Assembly: GCF_000247815.1 (NCBI RefSeq)
Contig: NC_021677.1
Location: forward strand, 8,202,382-8,266,381
Length of the DNA stretch: 64,000 bases
Source of the DNA: Ficedula albicollis
Taxonomy: Eukaryota > Chordata > Aves > Passeriformes > Muscicapidae
Direction of reading: 5' to 3'
In this document: piece by piece, positions 1-12,200 of the stretch
How positions within the stretch are numbered: position 1 is the stretch's first letter
Layout of the letters: every line of letters starts with the position of its first letter
Translations under genes and position numbers: made by a program
Notes under the pieces: model-generated
Databases searched by the model: none
The model's input: the letters and a program-made list of their open reading frames with translations, nothing else
Told to the model about the DNA's origin: nothing

Positions 1-768
1 TTCTTTCATTTTCACACACCCAAAGCCTGCAACTTCAATCCTAGGGTTAAAAATCTTACATCACCACACTTATATTGAGCAAATTTTGTGTGCTGCAATA
101 TCACACTTTTAGCTCGTGTCCCACTGCTGATACTTAAATAATTTTAATGAGCATTCTGCTGGGTAGTCCATGCCTGCTTTGCTTTGCTCATTGCTGTGGA
201 TGGCTGATGGATTTCTGATTCAGCAAACTGGAGCTTCACAATGGGGTGTTGAAACACAGCATCTCAAAATCCCAGCTGGAGTTTGTATCCCATCTATTTA
301 CCTGAAAGAAAACCCAGGTAGAACATTCCAAAATTGATTGGCTCCTCTCTCCCTGACATAACACAAAGAATCCAGGGAATCTTAGTTTGAAGTTTGGTTT
401 GGTTTTGAGTTTTTTATGGCATAGATATTTTATTATGTAATTTTTATGTGTGGTTTGGAGTTTTTTGTTTGCTTTTATAATTTTTTTTTTGTCATGGTGT
501 GTGTAGATCTAACACACCCACTTCAGCAAGAAAATAAAGACAAAAATAAGAAAGACAAATTCTCTTTCAGCTTCATGAGGAGCCACTGGTAAACCCACTG
601 TTGCAACAGGTCAAAGAGTTTTAGGCTATTTCATCATTCCAGAGGAACAGAAGAAGGTTAGATGAGTATTTGGGACCTCTGGCATGAGGATGCAATTCCA
701 AAGGTGCTAATAAATCAGTGGAAGTGGAATGAGTAGCTCCTGAGAAGAGCTACCCTTTAAATCACTGT

Positions 769-940
769 GGTCAGAGCTGCCTCTTCCCATGTGGGATAAG
801 TCCCTGTGGGTTTAACCTATATAGAATAACAAAATAAACATTGTAATTAATTTTGGTCAGAGCTGCCTCTTCCCATGTGGGATAAATCCCTGTGGGTTTA
901 ACCTATCTAGAATAACAAAATAAACATTGTAATTAATTTC
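769..940. repeat. 86-bp tandem direct duplication
   Basis: Copy 1 (769-854) and copy 2 (855-940) both read GGTCAGAGCTGCCTCTTCCC and continue to TTGTAATTAATTT, with only a few differences (for example AAGTCC/AAATCC and TATATAG/TATCTAG). The differences mean this is a real, slightly aged duplication rather than an assembly echo. Confidence 0.95.
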
Positions 941-1765
941 TATTGAAGCTGGGTTTATTTCCTTCTTCAGGCCTCCACTTTCGGGCACTGGAATACCGCT
1001 CTGATCTGATGTGGTCCCTCTTTTTCCCTCTCCTGCCTGTTTGTTGTTCTGGATACCCCACAGACCATGAATCAAAGCTGACACTGATCCAACAGGTCGT
1101 AAACAGGTAGAAAAGCCCACATCAGCAAACCCCAGCCCTTCACTGACTGGAATCCAACTGGTGCGCACAGCTCTGCTCCCAAAAGTGGAATTATGAGTCA
1201 GAGTGAAAATGAAGGTCACCCAGATCGCTGTGCACAGCAGTTCTTGCAGGGAATACGGGCTTAATTTGCATAATTAGCTTGTTCTTGCTCAATAATCTCT
1301 GCACAGGGCTGGATTCTGGATGGTTCTGCTGGATTTTTCAGCTGTTATATGCTATTAAAACCCCCAAAAGGCAAGGGATAGTGCTTTAAAGAACTGCTTT
1401 TGTTTTTATTTCATGGATAAATTTAATCTGAATCTCTTCTAACCCATCACAGATTGGAATAACAGCTTCAGTGGGTACCTTTGTGTCAACACCTTCAATC
1501 AATAAACTGGATCAATTGGCATAAAAATATAGCATGGCGGCTGAGAATGTTTTTTTTTTTTGGAATGGAAAAAACCCCTCACAAAATCAAAATCTCAAAT
1601 ATAGACATATTTACCCTTCTAAGCATAACCACCCTGCAGATAAAATACACACAGATAGGGTAAATAAGACTGGAGTGGTAAATATTTGTAAGGATGGAAC
1701 TGTAGGGAAAGTTCTAGACCATTTCCAGAACCTAAACTATCCCTAAAAGATGTATTTTCACACCT

Positions 1766-2657
<892 letters not shown>

Positions 2658-5604
2658 ATCTTTTAGGGAAAATTTTTTTTTTTTCTGACTAGATTGACTT
2701 TAGTGACCAGACAAACCAATAAAGATTATTTAACTTGATTTTTTCCACATCTATCACCAGGAATAAGAGGACATAAGGAAGAGGCATTTATATTTTTCTG
2801 AGAATATTTTCTGAGAAAATAGAAAAATACCCTTGGGAGGCCAAGAGTTTAAGTGAGGAACATCCCCACAACTAACCAGTTAAAAAGACTTGAAGCAGAG
2901 TGAAAGAATTAATATTTTGATGCAAACCTGCCACAATCCATGGAGGACATGAAGAAATTTCCTGCGGGACAAGTTGAACTGAAGGGCCACAGCCTAAGAT
3001 GAAACCTCAGGTATCACATTGCTCTTTTAGGTTTTATCAAAAAGGATGCAGAATTGCTTCTCCCAGCTCCATTTTTGAGAGAAAACAGCCATAAATATCC
3101 TCTGGAAAGCACAGTCCTGCCTTTAGGAGTGTGGTCCAAGCATGGTGGCAGCCAGGAAAACCAAGCACACCCCACCCCGGGGTGGGTGATAAGAGGAAAA
3201 TTGCTCAGACAGAGGCAGCTCTGTACTTGCAGGGGAGCACAGCTCAGCACTTCAAGGGCTTTGGAGTAATAGCAGCACACACCTTCTGTGGGCAGCACCC
3301 GAGGAAAAAGCATTTTAGGTGGTAAACTGGAATAAAGCCTCCTGTTTTTTTGGAGTTCAGTGTAAATACAACCTCTGTTTCTGGCTGGCTCTCTCTTTAG
3401 GGACACACAAACTGCAATTCCCTTCAAGTCAGGTTAGAAGTTGCCCTCCAAACAATCATTGAAGAGTTTTTAGGCAATAAAACTGAAGGAATTCTTTGGC
3501 AGGGGTGGCTGGTAAGAGGAATCAGTGCATAAGTGAATAATTTTACACTCAGGAAAAAAGTGCTAGGCTGAGGTGCTGCCACACAGAGCAGGACAACAGC
3601 AGAAAAAGGAGTTGTTCTACCCATTTCCAAATCCTCTTCATCAGATTCCACCCAAAGCATCTTATCCAATTGCATCGCTAAATCTGGGACCTGAGGGAGA
3701 ACAAAAATACACAAAAGAGCTTTTGCTCTACCTGGATAAGGGAAACCACTTCCAGCAGCATCTCAGCACAAACTTCAGCAGCCAGAAGGATTCTGCAAAG
3801 CATCTCCCTAATTTCCTTGTCTCTTCCAGGTACTCCAGATGGCAACTTTTGTCTTTCAGGGAATATTACACCTGACCCCTTGAAGTTTGTAAACCATGTT
3901 ACAGTTCAACCAAGGTAAACCAGTTCCACTGATAATAACCTTTATTAAAAAGATAAAGAAATTATTATTGACACAGAGCAGCCTGTTGAGACAAATAGAG
4001 ACAGAAATGTTTTTATTAAAACCAGACTGGAGAAATAATCAATAAATAATGGCATTCAAATAAGCAGAATTTTAATTAAACTCTACAAATGATCAATTTA
4101 ATTTATGAAACTAACACCACAAAGAACCCTTTTGATTCAGCCTTGTATTGATTTCAGTGGGGCACAGGATCAGCGCAGCTTTCAAGTCTCACTGGTAAAA
4201 AGAAGGAGGAATCCTTAATATTTGTATCACCTTCAGCAGGACAGCAATCTAAAAATGGCTTTATGTAGTGCCATGAAATCCCCGCATTCATCTTAAGACA
4301 GCATTATCCCTTAAATAATTATAAAATGTTTCTGCTTTTGCAAATAATTATGGGTATCACCATTATAAGCAGTCCTGGATTTGAGAACACAATTGCTGTG
4401 AGGATCAATTAGCAGGGATTTCCAAACTACATTTTAAACACTTTAAAATTTTTTTTAAACAGGACTCTTTTCAAAAACATATGTCATTATTATGATATAG
4501 CCAGGATAGTGTTATTGGTACTTCCACCTACACACAAAAATATAAATAAAAAGAAGGAACGCAGTTCCAGTTCTGGAAAAAAAACCCAAAACCAAAACAA
4601 AAAGAAAGGCAAAAATAAAAAAGTCCAAACTCATAATGCTTTGTTTGTTAGGCTTGATCCTGTTACCCAGAAGAGGGGTGTTGTTGTCTGTAAATTGCAA
4701 CACAGTGAACTGCTTTTAAATCTCCCACATCTTCCTTCTGTGGGTGATTTATCCACTGAACGTTCTGGATGTGAAGACAGAGGAGAAGAACAATGTGGCC
4801 TTTGCTTATATGGGCAAATTGTATCTTTATTTGCCACTACAGGTTCTTGCCACGAAAAGCTTCTTGGTTTTGGGTCAGTGAGGTGGGTACAGCACCACAT
4901 GAGTTCTGCCAGTCCCATAATGGAATATGTTTGCTCTAAGTGGCATTAGGAAATGTAATTGAATCATAACTGTATTTCAAAACCAGCAAGATAAATCAGA
5001 GCTCCTTCTAAAACAGGCTTTGACTTCAACCTGAAAATCATGATCAAGAACTTTATTCATAATTCTCTTGTAAAACTAATTGCACTAAACCACCGAGAGG
5101 TAAACTTCTAGATAAAATGTAATATATATATATATATAAAAGCAAGAGTACCCTAAATATCCTTGAAATCTGGACCTACTCCTCAGTGCTTTGTCTTCTC
5201 AGCCTGATTCAAAGCTGGTCTACAGCAGAAATCCAATCTGAGAGCACAGTCAGCCCTCAGTTAAAACCCAGACATGTATTTATGCCCACGGATACCACAT
5301 GCCACACAAACTGTGTTCCCACTGGCTCCTGTAGGTGTAAGCAGCCCCAGCTGCTCTGCCTGCCCATGCAATCCAGGAACAGAACCTGCAACAACCCCTA
5401 ATAGTCACAGCAAGGTGACCAGAAGTGATGGAGACATGCCCCAGAAGCCGCCTTGTTCTTGGAACATTTATTTGATCTGTTCTAGAAGATCCCTTAAAAA
5501 TTCCCCTTGGCCTAATGTCTCCTGACTTCTCGCACTTTTCCTGCATTTTTTCCACTGATCCACCGAGCCAAGAACACAAAGGAGACCTTAATACTGTAAG
5601 AGGC

Positions 5605-5905
5605 ATGTGAGGAACAAGGAGAGTTTTTATCAGAACTTGTAGGGACAGGATGAGGGACAACAGTTTTGAACTGACAGAGGGTGGATGTAGATTGGATATT
5701 AGGAAGAAATTCTTTATTGTGAGGCACTGGAACAGGTTTCCCAGGGAAGCTGTGGATGTCCCATCCCTGGAACTGCTCAAGGCCAGGCTGGACAGAGCTT
5801 GGAGCAACCTGGTCTGGTGGAATGTGTCCCTGCCCATGGCAGGGAGTGGAGAAAGAGGATCTTTAAGGTCCCTTCCAGCCCAAACCATTCCAGGATTCTA
5901 TGACT
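5605..5905 (+). mobile_element. CR1 LINE 3' fragment, plus orientation
   Basis: Carries the avian CR1 end: TTGGATATTAGGAAGAAATT, CCCTGGAACTGCTCAAGGCC, then CCTTCCAGCCCAAACCATTC and ATTCTATGACT at the 3' end. 5'-truncated, as usual. It lies just downstream of the FADS1L stop codon, on the strand opposite to that gene. Confidence 0.92.
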
Positions 5906-6239
5906 CGGAGAAGAATTTCCTTTCAAACATCTTCCATAAGCAAGCAGCTGGCACTTCCAGTAAAGTTAAACTGATCAAGTTGATTCAAGAGCTACTTCTC
6001 CCCAAGTTTAAAAGCCCATCTCTGAATTCTGAGACTGAGAGCAGGAAAAAAGCAGAGGTTCATGGCTGAGAACAAGGAAAAAAATGTATCTTGAAGCCAC
6101 TTTCCCATTTCATTCTTACTGAAATTAACTTTGCCCAGCTCCTGGGTTCCTGTGCCTGAGGACACGCACAGGGATGGTGTGTCCTGACTCTTGGCAGTAG
6201 TTGTGTGGTGAAGGGATTCCCTTGGAGAGTTGCCAGTTT

Positions 6240-6291
6240 CTATCCATGCAGATATGCTTCCAGCCAGTGCTCCCCAGAATCCTTCAGGGAG
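6240..6291 (-). CDS. FADS1L1: FADS1L exon 12 and stop codon
   Basis: A 52-nt terminal exon found by analogy with FADS1 and FADS2. It completes the His of exon 11, reads [16 protein letters not shown] and stops at TAG. Its length and phase equal exon 12 of the other two genes. FADS1 and FADS2 here end DAYLHK, so this C-terminus ends EAYLHG and lacks the terminal Lys. Confidence 0.9.
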
Positions 6292-9200
6292 CTGCAGGAG
6301 CAGAAGGGAAAAAATCACTTAGGAGGAGAAAGAATTCAACTTTGTGGGAGGTTAACTGTAGTTAAAGAAATAAAAGGCAAAAAAAAGGGTTTTAAATTGC
6401 ATGGACACCTCACAACAAATCTGACTGTTGGCAGTGAGCTGAGAGGATTTAGGGAAGAGAAAAACAAGCTTTGAAATGTTAAAACTTTAGAAAAGCCTAA
6501 TGAACTCTAGGTTTGATGTCTCTGTGGACATTGATTTGAAATGGCTGCCTGGGTGTCTCTTACCTGCCATTACAGAGAAAAATAATTTTGTTAATTGATA
6601 CTTACTGCAAAATATCTACAAAGGCTGTCAACAAAGTTTTGCTTTTGTACTCAATGCCATGCTTGTCACATAGGCTTTTCACCAGGGGAGCCACTTTCCA
6701 GTAGTTGTGCCGAGGCATTGTGGGGAACAGGCTGCAGAATGGGATGAGGGAGAGTTACTGTAAGACTTGGCTTTCTCCCTGTTCAAAATATACCCCTGGC
6801 CCAGATTATTCCCGTTTTTCCCCCCAGGCTTATACTCACTGGTGCTCAATTTGGAAGTTCAGGTGCCCAGTGAACCAGTCATTGAACACAGACTGGTTCA
6901 CGTTGCAGGTTGCATGGAGCTGGGAGGGAAAAAACCCAAAACCCTCAGATGATTCAGATTTTAGTTTTCTTCAAGTCCAACAATTGAAGCCCCAGCAATC
7001 ACTGCCCACCCTTATCCAGCATAAACATCAAGGCAAAGTCAGGGATTACAGCCATCACTGCCCTGAGGAATTCAACACACTCTAGACTAGCCAGGCTGAG
7101 TTTTTTTATCCTTGATAAAACAGCAAACTGCTGCAAACCCACTATGTGGGATTATACTGCTGGAGGCCAGAGAGATGTGAGCAAAGCTTTATGTACTTAT
7201 TCATTTTTATCAGGCAATTTTGTCAGGTTTATCTGATCTGTAGAAAACCTGCAACCTGTAGGGGTAAAAATAAAGGTATCCCACTTTGCTTCCCTTTAGC
7301 TGGCCTAAAAAGGAGATTGGTTGTTATACCACCAGGACTTTTCCATAATAGGGAGGGGAAAGGGTGAAAAATATGTCAACGCCTTTCAGTGAAAAGACAG
7401 GATTTTTAAAATCTAGATTTCTTGTTTTCCAACTAAAATTTTAAATGTTTTGAATTCCACAGAAATGTTTATTTAATGAATGAAAGGGTAAACATCATTA
7501 ACAGTAAATCTAAGAGAATAACAATGTTGTCTTTGTTCTATAATTAAGACCAGCAGACCAAATATTCCAGAAGGAGTTTCTCACCTGAGTAGACACCCAG
7601 TCTTTGTTCTTGTCATAATCAATGTTCATTGGGATGTGATTCATCTGGGACACCCAAATAAACCAGGTACTCTCAAGGTACCTGGGCAGACAAATACAAA
7701 AACTCTTGCCATATCTCTAATCCCATCCAAATTTAACACTACAACACTTGGCTAAGTCTCTTCTCAAGTAAAAAAGCACTTTTGGAGTTTAAGAACCACT
7801 CAAGTTGTAGCTGCAGATGTCCCTGAGCAGCCACCACCTCCCTGAAATTAAACTGTTTCTCCTGAACTATTTAATTCTGAGAAAATAATAGTTTTAGTTT
7901 TCATTTCTTTCTTTTGAAGCTCAATATTGAGTACAATTATTAATTATGGGGCTCTGGGTGTGCTCTGAGTTACCTGGACAGCCAGTAGTAGATCATGAAG
8001 ATTTTAAATCCCATTAAAGGAATGTACATGAGGCAGACTCGGATGTTGAAAGCCACAACCAACATCAGTTCCTGTGGAAAAAAACCAAACAAACAAACAA
8101 AAAAGCCCCAAACAAATCAGGATGAAAATCAGCCTTTGTTGATGAAATGCCTCCACTCCATCCTCTCTGTCTTACTTGAACTGCAGCTTAAAAAATGTTC
8201 TGATATTCAAATTTATCAGGAATAAGCTCCATTCTGCACCAAGATAGGTGTGTCCCGGAAATATTCCCACTTAACCATCAATAACAGACAACAGGCCTGC
8301 CATTACACTCTGGGTCTGGGAATTTCCTGGTAACTTTTATTTATCTTCTAAAAGGCTAAAAAGCCTCTTCTAAGCAACTTTCTCTTGCTGCAGCAAGCCT
8401 AGAATCAGCCTTTTCTATCCTTTTTCTCTCCTACCCCCCCAGTCACCTGACCAACAGGAGGTGAAGGTGAACACAGTGGCATTTTTGGAGTTTTCCAGAC
8501 AGGGAAGCAGTGCTCACCAACCACTTTTTCCTCTTGATTGCATAGTAGAATATTGACAGCTGGAAGAAGGGTATGAGGGCAAGTGGGGCCAGCACTGAAG
8601 GACAGAACAGAAAGAAAAAGACATTTGTAATTTCACTGCATCATAAAAATGGTTCTTCATTCCAGTGGAAGAAAAATTGCTGTCTTCCACTCATCTTAAC
8701 CTTCATGCATCCACACAATCTCTTCCTCTCCTCACTTCTCCACTTCTTCCCTCTGTTTGATACACTCCCATCCACATCTCATAAGTCAAAAAGAGACTTA
8801 AGGGGCAATTCCTCCTTTAATATGAAGAAAGCTTCTTGGAGCTCTCACTTCAATGAGAATATCTTTAAAAACCCTTATTTTGTGTGAGGGGGAGATGCAC
8901 TCATGGTTTGAGGGGAGACTCACAGGAGAAATACTTGTGCTGGTAATTGTAAGGCATGAACTTCTTCTTCTGCTTTCCAAGCTGAAAATGAAAATATATT
9001 AAAATATTTACAAAAAGTACAATTAAGTTTATTTCTTCACTTTGTAATTTTTCACCAATTGCACAAAAAGTTTCTTAACATCACCCCAAACTTTTGCAAA
9101 TATAATTCTTCAAAAGACAAAATAATAAGGAGCTAAATCAAACTACTTCCAGAGCTCCAGCGTGCACTAGATCAACCCTGAAGTAACAAATAAACTGGAT

Positions 9201-12200
9201 AAACAAAACCCCTGAAATCCACTTTGCCCATCCATAGTGTGCCTAACTCTGATCCTGCTAAAAAGCAGGAAGACTTGAGAACTGATTTCCTATATTTTCA
9301 CTCCATCAAACCCACCGGAGCACAGCCAGCCTGCTCTGGATGCTCATGCTCCCACATGAGAAGTCTTTCCCAAAATCCCTGACAAAAGCCTTCCCAACTG
9401 GAGCCAATGGCTTTCTATCAATAAGCATTTTGTATCTCCCATTGCAGGAATCTTTCTGTGACAGCAGGGCTGGAATGTTCCATGTGCTTTGGAGAGTTGC
9501 TTCAGCAGGTAAAAGAGAGAGAGGGATTATTTTAAGAGGCTGGTGTATCTCACAACAAGGCCATTTCATCACCCCAAGAATAAAAGGGTTTACAAGGAAA
9601 AGAACAGGCAAACGAGTCCTTGCTCATCCTGATGCTATCAGAAACCACAATGGAAGCAGGGAGGATCTATTCATAGTTTCTCTTTTTATGAAAGCCATAA
9701 AATTCAGGATTAGGAAATCATTCACTGTGTTGGTGTTCGGTGCCTGGCAGGTCCTGAAGGATTTGGGTGCCGAACAGCTCCAGCAGCCAGGAGGATCCAG
9801 AGGGAACATCTGACTCACTGATACTCTCTAATGCAAGTGGGCTGACTCATCCCTGGAGCTGCCTTCAAGGTGCTTGCCCTTACTTAAATACTGATTTTAA
9901 GCCTTTGCTTCTCAGGAGTGGAGATACCTCAGCATTGCAATAACACGAGACCCTCAGATCTTTGGGAACACTTTGGGAATCATCATAAAATCCTAAAATA
10001 GTCTAGGATAAAAGGGACCTTAAAAACCACTTCATTTCAAGGCACAAACTGAGTTGTTATTATTATGTATTAGATACATATCACACTCTAGCTTTCTGTC
10101 ATTAAGTCTGCTTTTCCAGACCTCCACGGAGAGGGTCTTTCCCAGGCTGAAGAGCAGAGGGTGCATGTTGAGGTCGGGGTCCTTGCGGAAGCAGTTGGGC
10201 TTGGCGTGGTGCTGGTTGTGCAGGTGGTTCCACCAGCTGGCAGGCAGCCCCTGCGTGGGGGAAAGGCAACACCGGCGATTCAATCCGGGGCAATATTAGG
10301 GATCATATCTCTATTTAATGCAATTCCCTCACAGGCGACCTTGCCTGGATTTAGGGACACTCCCATCCATTGCTTAGTCCCGATTAGCCCAGAGAACATT
10401 CCCACCTTCAGCACGTTTATCACCACGATCTGCAGGAGATGATTCCACCTGGGCTTCCTGAAGACAGAGCAATGCCCCAGATCGTGCTGGAACCAGCCCA
10501 TCTGAATCTGGGAGACAAAAGGATCACTGAGGAAAGAGAACTGCTTTATTGCATTAATTTGCCTTGTGAGTCTCTGTAACTTCATACTGTGAGTTTCACC
10601 CTCCTTCTGATGTGTGGAAAAGAGACTCACAGGGCTGGGAACTTCCATCCAGGCCACTGTCCACTAGGGCTGCTCAATTCCAGATATTAGTTTAATCTGG
10701 GATATAGGGAAAGCAGCAAAGCATCACTGCAATTAACTTCACTGTCACAGAATTCTGTGGCTGCCATTAGAAATAATTAATTTCCAAGTAACCAGCTAGG
10801 AAGTGGAAAGGTTTCCAAGTCTGTGGCTTTGCTGCATTCCATATTTCCATGGAAATACAAGACTGCTTTTCAAGAGATATCTGCCTTAGCAGATATTAGG
10901 CAAATAAAATAGATTAATTAAATAAATTAGCTCATTTGCACCTGCTCCAGGGGGATCTGAGCAAACTTAAGCATTCAGTGCTAATAAGAAAATCTTGTTT
11001 TCCTTCCTTGCCACACCCTTTAATTTCTCCCATCTAAGCGCCACAAATCCCTATTCCCTCCTTCCCTACACCCACCCTGAAAGGGATCCTTTGCTTATAT
11101 GGCTGAATTTACTAAGCCAGCAGAAAACTATTAAAGGTTAATGGGGACTCATAAAGGACTCAAAAAATACCGGAGTCATCTGACAGAAGAAACAGAGCCA
11201 AAAGTGCAGGTGAGGATGAAATATTCCTTCTATTTGCTGGGGTAAGTGATTAGATCAGCTCATCCCATCTTGTGAAAGAGCCAGTTCCACAAGAACCCCA
11301 CCACGGCGAGGGAGCAGCCTGTCAGCAAAATGAGATCTGCTGCAGGCAACACAAATTGTGACGTAGAACGTGCTCGTCATCTTCAGCCAGATAATGGGAT
11401 CTAAGGAGAGGCAATGCCTGGGACGGGAGCATTCCATTAATCCTCCCCACCTGGAAGACGCTGAGGGCGTCTGCAGCATTGAGCACCTGTCAGCAGTTTA
11501 CCTGGGCAGTGGTGAAGAACAACATGCCAGCCAGGAAAGGCACCAGGGATATGCCAAAGTACCAGATCACAAGCCAGGATGCAGCCTCCAGCACCAGGAG
11601 GTGAAGGAAAATCAGGAAGAAGAAGAAGTAATTGGGCCTCAGGAGTCCCATCTTCTCAATGGTGCAGCGCAGCTCACGAAAATCCTCCAAGAGGGATTTC
11701 TGTGGGTAAAGTGAATATTAATGCACTATTTACTTTGAAAATGTCATAGAGCAGAGCCAGGAACCCCAAAACAGCCACACAAGCTGGAGGAGATGTTCTG
11801 TCAGAAGGGGCTCTGTGCCAAAACAAGCATGAAGTCAACAGAATTTGCTTTGATTCTGAGACATCCCAATGAGGAGACCTGAGCAGGATTTGGGGCTCTG
11901 GAGCTCATTCCTTGCTCTCAGGGGTGGATTTAGTGATGCTGGGACAGTCAAGTTTTCATGCCTGCCCATCATCACCTCCTGCCCATCCACAGCATCAGGC
12001 ATGCTCCCTCAGAGGCCATTCCTGCTACCTCTCCTGTTTTCCTTCTCCTCCCATGCTGAAGCCCAAGCCATTCCCACCACTGGAATCTAGGGCACTCACC
12101 TTTTTATTAGACTCAAAGCTGGGTTGATCTGGTGCCAGCTCCCCAATCAGCAGAGATTTCAGGTACTTTTTCACCAGGGACTTGTCATTGTGAAATGCCA

